Shown here in pieces: positions 12,901 through 23,900 of a stretch of DNA of 64,000 nucleotides (the first letter of the stretch is position 1; every line of letters begins with the position of its first letter). The DNA is from Antedon mediterranea (Eukaryota > Echinodermata > Crinoidea > Comatulida > Antedonidae): NCBI RefSeq assembly GCF_964355755.1, contig NC_092674.1, forward strand, positions 8,313,001-8,377,000. The letters run 5' to 3'. A program made the translations under genes and the position numbers. The notes under the pieces were generated by a model that saw nothing but the letters and a program-made list of their open reading frames with translations, searched no databases and was not told where the DNA came from.

Positions 12901-13815
12901 GCTATAATTTATTTTCCAAACATGATGAAGTGCTCTGCATTTTAATGAAATCTCTTCTATAAATATAATTTCCGAAAATGACTCGTATGCATCATCTGTT
13001 TTTGAATTAACATTAATTGTATATATTTTTGTCTTGAGAAATTTATTGGCACATAATTTTAATTTTATGAGGTTACAAAAGTGGATTAAAGCGAATAGTA
13101 GAAGCTACGGAATGTTTTGACATTCCATTGAATTCAACATTGTATTATTTTCATTGTATATTATATTACTAATTAGAATTATGGATATAATAAAGTAGTG
13201 TACTTGTAATATGTTGTATTAGAAATATAAAACACATTCCTTTGTGGTAAATATTTGAAGAATTTCATCTGGTTAAAAAGACAATTAAGAATGCTCTTAT
13301 TTCGTACTACCAAATCTACATTATACAGTATTTTGAGATAAATGTATTCTTCATCAACAATGCTATTTAGAATTGTTATGATATTAGTGGTTCATACTTA
13401 GTATTATTTGCTGAAATAAAAAAATGTTTGGCCTTGCTTCTTTTCCCAAATACTATTATTAAGCTTCTATATTTGTCTTTGCTGTATAGCTTTTATATAT
13501 TAAACTACTTTTCTTTTCTTTTTTCACTAATTTTGGAGTAGGGTTGACAATTTTCCTTGCTATATTTTAGCTTTGATATGTTTTAAGCTACCTTTATCTA
13601 TTTGTTTATCCAATATTTATTTTCAGGTTATCTGAATCGAAGTACCTGAGAGTGATTGCATTTATTTGCAGATAACTGAAATAAAAACCAAACATATATC
13701 GATCAATCAATATTAATAGGTTTGTTTTTTGGTTTTTTTTAGGTTATCTGAATGGAAACCCCCTAGTGACCTCATGTTTGTCTTGAAGGAAGATCAACCA
13801 TCACTACAAGTTTAA
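3934..13815 (+). CDS. Nine-exon gene for a coiled-coil protein of about 251 aa, unrecognised
   Basis: Coding exons: 3934-4009, 4833-4907, 5292-5394, 6700-6789, 7232-7295, 8303-8369, 11390-11507, 12706-12795, 13743-13815; introns keep frame (phases 1,1,2,2,0,1,2,2), total 756 nt including TAA. The start may be 3934 or the in-frame ATG at 3949 (MADGAIFKLD). An acceptor at 3867-3868 suggests an upstream 5' UTR exon. The product is almost entirely heptad-like, Gln/Glu/Lys-rich coiled coil with no signal peptide or membrane segment; the only non-helical part is the tail WKPPSDLMFVLKEDQPSLQV. The segment around residues 135-158 (EEYEKKLSAMEQVYRDAYQN) faintly recalls the N-terminal half of SIX6OS1 (C14orf39, synaptonemal complex), but this is a guess. 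The large introns hold the 7371-7590 duplication, the 9004-9113 hairpin and a MITE at 9905. Confidence 0.75.
7371..7590. repeat. Two-copy tandem duplication, about 111-bp unit
   Basis: The block beginning GTGTAGATTTCTGCAAAC at 7380 recurs diverged at about 7491 (GTGTAGACTTCTGCAAAG), each followed by GTTTTCT, AAACTT and AAAAACTTTTCTTGACAA. It lies in an intron of the coiled-coil gene. Confidence 0.75.
9004..9113. mobile_element. Small hairpin element (possible MITE)
   Basis: An imperfect inverted repeat: TGAATGTGTTG...GGAGAATATTTTC at the left and GAAAATATTCTCTCC...CATTCA at the right fold back on each other around a short loop. Size and structure suit a foldback MITE; no family is assigned. 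Confidence 0.4.
9905..10098. mobile_element. Palindromic MITE (GCTCTGTCTACACTATC family)
   Basis: It starts AAGCTCTGTGTCTACACTATC and ends in the inverse GATAGTGTAGACAGTGCTT. The interior carries TGATGTCATATCACTACCAT and three copies of ATATCACTACCATATTTGGG, so internal amplification has begun. Other copies in the window: 17283, 18959 (amplified array), 23605, 47483 (fragment), 60871, 62800 and 63671. Confidence 0.85.
13627..13675 (+). other. Possible alternative last exon of the coiled-coil gene
   Basis: Upstream of the terminal exon at 13743 is a second acceptor with the same downstream bases: TTTTCAG|GTTATCTGAATCGAAG here against TTTTTAG|GTTATCTGAATGGAAA there. Joined to exon 8 in the same phase, this version continues for 15 codons (LSESKYLRVIAFICR) and stops at 13673-13675. 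It is either a duplicated exon start now decaying or a genuine alternative C-terminus that replaces the conserved-looking WKPPSDL tail. Confidence 0.4.
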
Positions 13816-14498
13816 CTACAAGCTAAGCCAAAAGGTTTCAAAATTGACAAACCGGCTCAAGATTGATGTATTTATGATGACGATTTTTAGTCTCTCTTTA
13901 TAATTTTATTGTGTGAATTTCAATTTAACTTCTTTTTATATTGCTAATAATGTCTGAATTGGTGCAATATGTTTTAGAAATTTGTAAATTTTATTTATTT
14001 TAAATTAACTATTTGTGCAATTTTGCGTCAAAGTAACTGATGAGTCTGCAAACTAAGGTCGACGTTTATAAGGTTTTGAAGACTTCTTTCAAAACTAAAC
14101 AATCTGTAGTATTCGACTGTAGTTGTTCAGTATTTGAAAAGCATTATTTTCATGTTATTTTAGTTGTATATTTAATGTAAATATTAAAAAAAAAATGATT
14201 TATAATATTGTATTATTTTTTAAAACTAAAATAGACCTATACTACGAATATAATTAAAAATGTTAAAATATTGAGATTGAAGATGAAAAAATTGATTGTT
14301 GACATTTTGCTTATTAATATTATGCTATCATTTTGCATTTCAAAAAATCACATAGAACAATATACTTGACCTTGTTGTACATAAGGTCAAATCGAGTTAT
14401 AAACGAGGTGGCTATAGATTAAAAGTCTTGTTTGATGGATTGAGATGTGTTTTTTATTAAAGCTGTATACCTTTCATTAATTGAACATTCTATACCTC

Positions 14499-14504
14499 AA
14501 TAAA
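14499..14504 (+). promoter_or_regulatory. Candidate polyadenylation signal AATAAA, coiled-coil gene
   Basis: The clearest AATAAA downstream of the stop codon at 13813-13815, 684 bases on. Other weak A-rich signals lie nearer (around 14185), so the true 3' end is uncertain. Confidence 0.3.
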
Positions 14505-15029
14505 TCTCATGTCGTTTAAATTTCGTGCCTATCATTTAATTGCTGGATCGATATCTGAATTCAATACACCTTTATTGAACGCTTGCGTAACCTTTGAACT
14601 TTGTTAAACGATTTAGGCTTCTAATTCGATTATCTCGAATTATCGGTCTATTTGAAGTAGGCTACTCGTTGCGTATTAAACGTTATTTACGTTTTCTTAT
14701 CTTGCGAAAACCGTACTTGATATGTTTAATTGATGTTGTGTTATGTATCGTATACAGAATTTGCTTTTAAAGTGTAGATATGATAAAGTTGATTTTATCT
14801 TTGAATGCTCCAGGATAGAAAACAATAATATTGTATCATATGCATAAACTCTTTGATATGGCTATATTCAGTAAACATTTAAATGGATAAACATAAGATA
14901 ATATATAGATGTAAATTTACACAAGCATACCCATCAAATTATAAACAAATTAAACAATAATGGAGTTAAAGCAAAGTCAGATGATTTTCCTTACTCTGAC
15001 GTAATTGTACCGAATGTTTGGTACATTGT

Positions 15030-15140
15030 GCGAACAGCGTGCAAAAAAATTCACAAATAATTCGCGAACCCACGACCTCCAGATCACTAGCCTGATCATA
15101 TGCTTCTAGACCACAAAACTAGAGCTCGATTTGAACCTGG
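15030..15140 (-). mobile_element. tRNA-derived SINE remnant
   Basis: Read on the minus strand it has a box-A-like TTTGTGGTCTAGAAGCATAT followed about 30 bases later by a box-B-like GGTCGTGGGTTCGCGAA. It cannot form a full cloverleaf, so I call a SINE head rather than a tRNA gene. Confidence 0.4.
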
Positions 15141-15419
15141 GGGAGCAGCGGATACGTTTAAATACGAAGCTAGTTATTCATCATTTTTCCAGTTAAAAGT
15201 GGCCAATGAATTCTTGTAATTTTCTTTCAATGAATCGTTTAGTCCCAGTTTTATTTAGATTACCTTGCATTCGTTTTAATTAACAATTTCCTATTGGTAA
15301 TTCCTTAACCGATCTTATATTCCTTATATCTCAACAAAATAATATTTTCACCTTGATCAACATAAGTAGGTCTACTATTATGTTCCTTGCGTAATTGTTA
15401 AATTACCTTGCCTGTCTTC

Positions 15420-16150
15420 AATCGATCTTTAAATCCTATCTAAACTAAATATTTCATCTTCTGTACAACATTGAGATTATCTATATTATCCGTGGATTAC
15501 CTGTGTATTTATGTTTTAATTAATCAATACTCTGTAGATAACCTCTAATCCACTAAACATCTTATGTTTCATACGCTGTCCTTTTTTGATCTTCTATAGA
15601 TTGTCTGTTATTCCATTCAATTGATCATATTTATAAATAATCTTTAAATCCTAACTAAACTAAACATTCCATCTTCAACAACATTAAGATCTGTATTATC
15701 GGTGGATTACCTATATTATAATTATTTATGTTTTAATTAGTCAATAGGCCCTACTCTCATGTAGATAACCTAAACATCCTATGTTTCAAACGCTCTCTCT
15801 TTCTTATCTTCTATAGATTGCCGGTTATTCCATTCACTTGATCCTATTTATAATAATCTTTAAATCCTACCTAAACTAAACATTCTATCTTCAACAACAT
15901 TGAGATTATCTGGATTATCCGCTAAACGTCTTATATCGTTTCATACGTCCTTTTTGGATCTTCATTGCCTGTATTACATTCAATTGATCCTTTATAAATA
16001 ATCTCTAAATCCTAACATTCAATCGATCCCCTATTTAATCTTCAACAACATTGAGATTATCCGTGGACTACTATGTATTTATTGTTTAATTAGTCATTGC
16101 TCTGCTGTACATAATCACTAAATCCAAGAAACATCTGTTTTTTTAGCAGT
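15420..16150. repeat. Diverged tandem repeat, about 215-bp unit
   Basis: The anchor CTTTAAATCCTA..TAAACTAAA occurs at 15427, 15642 and 15858 (spacing 215-216) and, in a shortened unit, at about 16003. Each unit also carries ATCTTCAACAACATTGAGAT and GTGGATTACCT. Copies differ by substitutions and small indels, so the array is old. Confidence 0.75.
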
Positions 16151-17282
16151 TAATCACTAGAATTATCAATGGTACAGTATTTCATTTCCAATGGCTCTAT
16201 ATAAACTAAACGTCTTTAGTAAACACTGGGTTATACATGAAGTAATGACATAGACAAATAAATGTAGTTTATTTCACCATGGTATTAAAACAGGTTAACA
16301 ATACTGAGAAATATTAATCATTACGATGTCGGCCTACGATATTTTGATCGTTTTCTAAACCCGATCTTGTTTTACTTGACAGTCAACGTTGTATAAACGA
16401 AGCATCTTTAAAGTTTATTGAAAGTGGATGAACTTTGTAACTGATAAACACTGATGGAGAATTCGTAGATAATCTCTGAATAATCTTACAAGTTAGATAG
16501 GATTATTACTACGAATAATCTAGATTGAATTCCAAAGTAATAATGATGTGTATTTGGTTTTGAAGTGTACTTTCCTATTTCTGTTCCACAATATCAAGAG
16601 GGAGGCTAAATATTACCGTACTAAAAATGGTTTTGTTAATCGTTTGCCTAAGTTATACCACTCACTATGTAAAGTTGATGGATCTGTTGAAATTTCTTTA
16701 TTCACTTGCTTGTTTCCGTCACAAGGTTTTGTCTAATGTCAGTAATATTTAAATGTTGTCTTGTTATCTGTTGATTTTTGCTTGTATATATTATATTATA
16801 TTTTATAACTTTCAACCATGTTAATGGTGACGTTTGGTCACTGTAGGGTGATGATGAAATAAAATTTTTAAAAAATACCATAAATGATTCGTAAATATTA
16901 GTTCCTAATTTCTTCGTAATTGAATTACTTCAACTAAAGATGAACTATATTTTATCGAACTATTTAAAACAAGATTGGATGTTTTGAAGATTAATATTTT
17001 AATAAGCAAATTAAATCCCGTTACTGAGCCATGTTTTGAGGCAGAACATACACTGATGATAGGCCTAAGTATGTATAAGAGGTATTTCCTATCATTTTCA
17101 TATCATATGTTAGTTGACCATTCTCACCTCGAATCGATGCAGTCCAATGTGTAAAACACACAAACAAAAAAGAGAGAGAGGAAAATGTTGAAAAAGAAAA
17201 AAAGACCTTTAAATAATGTTTTAAAAATAACGAAACTGCAATATTTATAAGAAGCAACCATTAGAATTTCTTTAAATCGTAT

Positions 17283-17385
17283 TATTCTTTCTACACCTTC
17301 AAACTTTATGTGCCCATTATTATATGGACATGATTCCTGATGATGATGTCATATCACTACTACTGTATATTTGGGTATATCCACG
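17283..17385. mobile_element. Degraded copy of the palindromic GCTCTGTCTACACTATC MITE
   Basis: TTCTACACCTTCAAACTTTATGTG then TGCCCATTATTATATGGACATGA and GATGTCATATCACTACTA match the left half and middle of the family. The right terminus is missing or unrecognisable. Confidence 0.6.
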
Positions 17386-17842
17386 TATGTTTCCACGTAT
17401 TAACTATGTGAAAGTGAACTATTTAAATGTACTTAGCTAAATCAGTTCATGATTCCCTGTGTTGGATTAACGCCGACTGTTTTCAGACTATTAATACTTA
17501 ATTATTCTCCGCGTACAACCAATGTATCTATGACAATTCTCAACACATTGTTAACTCTTAGTTCTACATTCTTGTCATGGTAACACATGGATCCATCAAT
17601 TTGTTTTGTGATTTGAAATTGCAAAGTGTTCCAGAAAGTATTGCTCAGGAAAATTGTCTCGGATAGATGCAAAAGATCAAACTTAAAATGGAATTGTTCT
17701 TCATCAGAAAAAAATACATCTATTGCATGTCCTAAATAATATACGTACAGTATAGTGGGCCTGTATTAGTTTAAATACTTTGTTGTAGGACTTTGTCTTA
17801 TTTAAATACAGTAGAACTTTTCCACTAATCTAAATTCATCTA

Positions 17843-18006
17843 TCACAGTAGCAGGAGGAACCCTCACCCCAGCCGCAGAGGATCACAGTAGCAGGAGGAA
17901 CCCCCACCCCAGCCGCAGAGGATCACAGTAGCAGGAGGAACCCCCACCCCAGCAGCCGCAGAGGATCACAGTAGCAGGAGGAACCCCCACCCCAGCCGCA
18001 GAGGAT
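17843..18006. repeat. Tandem repeat, 40-bp GC-rich unit, four copies
   Basis: Unit GATCACAGTAGCAGGAGGAA + CCCCCACCCCAGCCGCAGAG. The first copy has one substitution and the third has a 3-base insertion (AGC). Near identity shows recent expansion. The unit has no open frame of note and lies far from any gene I can define. Confidence 0.9.
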
Positions 18007-18958
18007 TAAAAACCCAATGGAAATAAGTTTGTTTTTGGTTAAACTTTCTTGGGTTATTCTTAGTTAATTCAGTTAATATTTTCTCGTACCCGTTTTAATG
18101 CATGCTCCTGTTTATAATTGATTGATTTGAAATAAAAAATGAAGACGCCAGAAAGATGAGCATGGGTGGATATATCATCATAAAACTAGATTATAAAAAT
18201 GCATTTATGGACCACATATATTTAAGAAACCATCCAATTCTCTGTACTGTATTTCTATATCATAATGTCATAGGAAAATTATGTAATACAGTATCACATG
18301 TGTATCACATGTGTATCTGTGCATACAGTAAGAACAAAGTAAGCATAGACAACAACATTATTCTTTTATCTCACAATATATTTACACAATTAAAACGAGT
18401 GACATTTACAATACAGATTATTGGTGTACTAAACTGTATACATATTCAATAAATTGTTTGTTAAACTTTACTCAAAAATTATTATTTTAGTATACATTTA
18501 GACATATTTGGCTTTAGGTGGAGAGAGATAATATACCACATATTAGTTTAAAGGTTAAAGTCAAACGATTTTGGTTAAGGCATGTTGATGAAGACATCTC
18601 ATAAGGCTTCTACAATCAGTAGAAGTGGAGTCTATTTATAAAGTCAAAAATATGTTTGACAAATGAAATTAAGCTATAAAATATCTTGTGAAATAAAGAA
18701 GTGAAATATATATTATTATTTGGTTCAACACTGGTGCAAGACAAATTTTTTTGGAGTAGTGTATGGAGCAAGCCTAATCATGGTACAGTACAAAATATCT
18801 TTTCTTTAACTGTTAAACTTGTTCAAACTACCATAAACATTTAATATTGAATAGTGTCTAATTAGTAATAAATAAAAGCTTTTAGAAAACCATGTGAACA
18901 CAGTCTTAATAAAGACATTGATTGTTAAGTTTTGTGTATAAATCCTTACCCTAGTTAG

Positions 18959-19649
18959 CTAAAGCTCTTTCTACACTATCATACTTTATGTGACGACAAA
19001 AACATGTGATGTGCCCATAATAATGGACATGATGATGTCATATCACTACCATATTTGGGCACATCACTACCATATTTGTACACTTATTTGTCAAACTAGT
19101 CTGATAGTGTAGACAGAGCTTTATAATAATGGACATGATGATGTCATATCACTACCATATTTGGGCACATCACTACCATATTTGGGCACATCACTACCAT
19201 ATTTGGGCACATCACTACCATATTTGGGCACTTATTTGTCAAACTAGTCTGATAGTGTAGACAGCTTTATAATAATGGACATGATGTCATATCACTACCA
19301 TATTTGGGCACATCACTACCATATTTGGGCACATCACTACCATATTTGGGCACTTATTTGTCAAACTAGTCTGATAGTGTAGACAGAGCTTTATAATAAT
19401 GGACATGATGATGTCATATCACTACCATATTTGGGCACATCACTACCATAGTTGGGCACATCACTACCATATTTGGGCACTTATTTGTCAAACTAGTCTG
19501 ATAGTGTAGACAGAGCTTTATAATAATGGACATGATGATGTCATCACTACCATATTTGGGCACATCACTACCATATTTGGGCACATCACTACCATATTTG
19601 GGCACATCACTACCATATTTGGGCACTTATTTGTAGACAGAGCTTTAGA
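18959..19649. mobile_element. Tandemly amplified array of the palindromic MITE
   Basis: A left terminus (AAGCTCTTTCTACACTATC) starts a block of five head-to-tail bodies, each beginning TAATAATGGACATGATG and ending TTTGTCAAACTAGTCTGATAGTGTAGACAGAGCTTTA. The bodies start near 19015, 19122, 19268, 19391 and 19517. Inside each body the 20-base motif CATCACTACCATATTTGGGC is itself repeated 2 to 4 times. Only the outer left end and the internal right ends are present, so this is a two-level tandem array grown from one insertion. The 70-codon minus-strand frame here (repeated PKYGSDV) is an artefact. Confidence 0.85.
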
Positions 19650-20868
19650 ATGTATTTCAATGTATGTAAAACATGAGTGGGAGAATATCTACATTATTAA
19701 ACTTTAAATACACTTACAGTGCACATATTGTATTTTGCATTCAAATTTACTAAATCATATTATTCATTTTCAAACAATACAGCATCTATATCAGTAGACA
19801 ATCAATATTATGTAATATTTTTTTTTACATAGATGAAAATAGAATTCTGCTAGAAGACATCAAAATAGTTATTGTGAATTCATAAACATTCATATCTATA
19901 TAATAATTAAATGATCAAATCTTTATAATCCATAGTATATTTTTGGTATATAGAGAAGGAGTATTGAATACATTGTGATTTTATTTAATTTTTAGCTCTT
20001 AGCTCTAGTCGACATAAGACACACAGCTAGGAGGAGACGATGCACAATTACAAGTGAGAATTGATTGATTCAACTGGAGACATTAGCTATTAGAGTACGT
20101 AGAAGAGTATTTTATCAGAAAAGATAACCATTAAAATTTGACTAATATGTCTAGATTTCAACAACTTCTCAAATGCATTCATTCAACAGTAAAATTATAA
20201 ATTTGTTTCCTGCTTATAAATAAAACATGTGCACACTAAAAGCACAGAGAATTTTAGTTCGATCGTAAATGGGCATCAACAATAATTAAAATATCTGTTA
20301 TAAAAGAATATTAGGATAAAACTATAGGAGACAATTAGCACAATTTGTATGCATCTCACCATTGGCTACTACGTAAATCTTTTTGTGTAGATTACGTACT
20401 ACTGCACAACAGAGGGCGACAGATGCTTCTGGGAGGTTACAATACATGCTGTCAAGACATTGGTTTTTTTAATTAATCAAATTTTGTTTCTTTGCAAAGT
20501 GTGTGTTTAACAATGAGAGAAGCATCAATTGATGGCTCAAAGGTAACAATGGCCATGTAGGCCTAATATGTGATAAATATTACAATATTTGACAAGACTG
20601 CAACAATGGTATGGAATGGGAGAGCTCATTAAAAATGGTATCATGAAAGTAAATAATAAAAAACCAAATTAGTCTTCATTTTAAGACATATATAATAGTT
20701 ATGCAAATTGTACTTTATAACACATACAAAAGGCTTAGCCAATGAATCAGCCGGTGCACAGAATTTCTACCCCAGTTCCCTTAGAAAAGTAAAATATTTA
20801 CAGGACTTTTTTGTATAATAGTTTCACTCTTTATTTACGATTTATACAGTTATTTCATATTAAAGTGG
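19650..20868. other. Gene-free stretch 3' of EFHC2
   Basis: AT-rich sequence between the MITE array and the EFHC2 3' end. Nothing recognisable as coding or RNA. ACAGAGGGCGACAGATG at 20408 shares the AGAGGGCG word with 59603 and 59646, possibly a worn repeat end. Confidence 0.4.
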
Positions 20869-20874
20869 TTTATT
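20869..20874 (-). promoter_or_regulatory. Polyadenylation signal AATAAA for EFHC2
   Basis: AATAAA on the minus strand about 75 bases after the EFHC2 stop codon, in AT-rich 3' UTR-like sequence. Confidence 0.55.
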
Positions 20875-20948
20875 TATAATAACAAATTTTAAGTCAATGC
20901 ATAAAAATGTTGTGTTTCTCACAAAATTAATTTATCTTAACAACTTTT

Positions 20949-23900
20949 TCATTGTGTACTATCTGGAAATATTACTTGAAGCAAAGCAACGTAGTTAACG
21001 GTCATGACTGAATCTTGTGTGTTGAGTGGTTTCCAGTCTTGATTGAATTTGACAGGGGGCGCTGTGTACTTCATTGTGCTCACCGCATGGTCTTGCCAGT
21101 TTAAGTATTGCATGAATGCGTTGAAGTTCACTTGCCCTTGTTCATTCATGTTCATTCTGTAAAAAAAGAAAATTGATGAGAGAAATTGGTTAACCGCAAT
21201 GACGTCCCTAAAAATTACGTACTTTAAAATTTGGGTAGGCTACAAATTGTAAACAAGCGCTATAAATTTATAAATACTGTAGCTTTACAACTTAAACATC
21301 GAGAAGGCACTGATGTATATAATCATAGGAAATTTAACGCCTTCCAAGCAGTTTGTTATGATTTCATACCCTTTCTAATTTTGGTTTGATTGTCCTAAAT
21401 GCCAGGAAAGGCGTTTGAACTGTTATTAATTTGTCAGATCTGAAGAACGACTCAAACTCATGCATACATTTTGCATGGCTTATAATTTATGCGCATATGA
21501 CAGTTTTCTTACCCGTAGAATGAAAAACCTTAAAATATAGACATTATCAAGAAAATACACATCCTACAGCAAATAACTCACCAAGGACGGATAAACTGTA
21601 ACATGCTCACAATAAGTCTTATTTGAGGATAGGGAGTTACAACCCTGGCACTAGGTCAGAATTGAACACTAGACCTCAGGATTGAAGGCAAGTACTGTGT
21701 GTTAACCACCAAGCTACAGCTCCGCTATAAACATTCTAGTACTTTCATAAGACTGTTTGTCATTGCACTTTTCCTAATCATTTCTGTACATCATTTTACA
21801 AGAGGTAACAGTACTATAAAAATCACTTATGATTGATTAATTAGCCCATGGCAGTAATGTATTTTATTACTAATATGAAAACTGTTATCATTATAAGTAA
21901 ACAAAATGCGCTGTTCAATGGCGGTATACCAGTGAGGTTATGGGTTCATTGAAACCCTCTGCCAAATTCAATAAATGAAATTCTTCTAGCTTTTAATTTT
22001 GAGGGCTTAAATTTCAATCAAATTTGATAATGACCTCTGTTCTTGGAAATATTAGTGTTAGAGTATATAATTAAACAAAGTGCTCCAACCAATAGTTTTT
22101 CTAATTTAGGTAAAAATATGGAATATTACATTTTTTAAATTGTTTGATTTCGATCATATTTAGAAGCTTAGATTAAATCTTTCTTGGTTAAATTTGGTAG
22201 ACCCACTTATGGTAATTTAATATCTATGGAATACATACCTTGAAAGCACCGCCCTCAGCAGGTCATCAGGGATGGGTACATGGAAAGCATGACAAGTACT
22301 TCTAATTTGATCAGGGTCAATGAACCCTGACCTGTCAGTATCATGATGGATAAATCCTTCTGTCAGTTTAGTGAAGTTTTCAAAGTTGTTCTTTCTCAGT
22401 TGCTCCTGAACAATGGACACAAGTGTGTTGAGGTCGATCTTGGTGTCTTGTGTATCACAGTAAAAGCGAGCTAGAGTCATGATCTCGTGCTCAGCTAGCT
22501 GGCTGCCACCGAGTTGCACCATTAGATTTCTGAAAGATGAAGCAACTATCAAACATGAATGATTTTTACTAGTAACACTTTGGAACAGCATCCCTTTGGA
22601 TATCTGACAGGCTCCTAGTTCTCATCTTTTTAAGAAACAACTAAAAACGTATTTGTTCCCTAACTAGCATTTTTATTTATTTTTGTCTATGTTGTTTCTG
22701 ATAATTTTCTCTATACAGCGCTTTGATCTTCTGGAAAGGCACTTTATAAATAATGAATAATAATAATATGTTGTGAACTTCTGCTCCATCATGAAATTTA
22801 GCCAACACTGATCGCATTTCCAGCCTGGTTAAACTACTGTACTCATTTTTCTTACCTAAATTGATCATAACCTAATTTTCCTGTATTTTGTGGATCGTTG
22901 CGATTGAAGAATTCCTTAACACGGTCTTTTTCACGTCCAGCAATACCCTTCAGTTTGGTAATTATTTTTTCAACATCGGATACTGAAAACTGTGAAACAA
23001 ATGTTTTGATTTATTAATATAATAACTTTATTGGGATTTGGAATATTAAACACATTTTTTAAACATTGGTAGTGGCTAAACTGTGCAACCAAATTTGGAT
23101 TTAGAAACTAGCATACTACAGTAAGTAAGGGGGTGGGGAATCAGAGGCAGATTTATACACTTTATGATTTGTAATTTAAGTGGCACATACTGTATTCAAT
23201 AACTCTGCTGAAAATAACTTACATCTTCGTTATGTTTTTCCATATATCTAAATGCATACTCATCAGCTTCTATCAGTATGAAGAAATGATTGTGGAAATT
23301 CACACGGCTACCAACATACAGATCTGCAGTGGTGTAGTACTCTGACAGATGAGTGCCAAACAGAGGCTGGCCAGGCTTCTTGATTCGGTTACGTTCCAGG
23401 AATTTACCACCAATTATGCCTAGGAAGGACAAGATTCATATCAATAACGTTTATGAAGTTTAAAAATACTTGTATTATTTGTTCTGCACATATCCAACAG
23501 CAAATAGGCTAGGAATATCTCATGCATTCTGGACTGACTTAATACAAAGTGGATGTGGCATCATTTGGCCATAAGAAAAATACCTAAAGAACCTAGAACA
23601 TGGCCTAAAGGTCTATCTACACTATCACACTTAATGTGACAAAAAATGTGATGTGCCCATTTATTTTATGGACACAATAATTTCATATTACTACCATATT
23701 TGTTATTCAGATTTTTGTAGACAGAGCTTAAAAGCTACAAGTGGACCTTACAATTTGTTTGCTGTTGGTTGTGGTTTTAAAAATAAAGAAATAATACATG
23801 TTATAAAAGATTGTGTGACAGAATCAACACTTGCAAAATATATTTCTCTGTTTTAAGAAGGCACTTCAGGTCAATCATTTATTACTTAACTAATTGTAAT

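Larger units (their letters stand above)
14505..17282. other. Gene-free stretch with repeats
   Basis: No spliced or intact coding sequence recognised. It holds the SINE-like remnant at 15030-15140, the 215-bp tandem array at 15420-16150 and, at about 16780-16870, an AT-rich stretch ending in GATGATGAAATAAAAT that looks like a retroposon 3' end. The rest shows nothing I can name. Confidence 0.5.

Noticed and set aside
18156-18452. 98-codon plus-strand frame
   Set aside because: AT-rich, no domain, no splice or promoter signal, and repeated ITCVYHM-like words from CACATGTGTAT duplication.
19414-19626. Minus-strand frame with repeated PKYGSDV
   Set aside because: It is the translated inner repeat of the amplified MITE.
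18959-19649. Regular short repeats that could suggest a CRISPR array
   Set aside because: There are no unique spacers of constant length, the repeats are parts of a known-in-window MITE, and the DNA is from an animal.
21632-21726. Possible tRNA gene (box A and box B present)
   Set aside because: No cloverleaf with a proper anticodon arm and acceptor stem can be drawn; kept as a SINE head.
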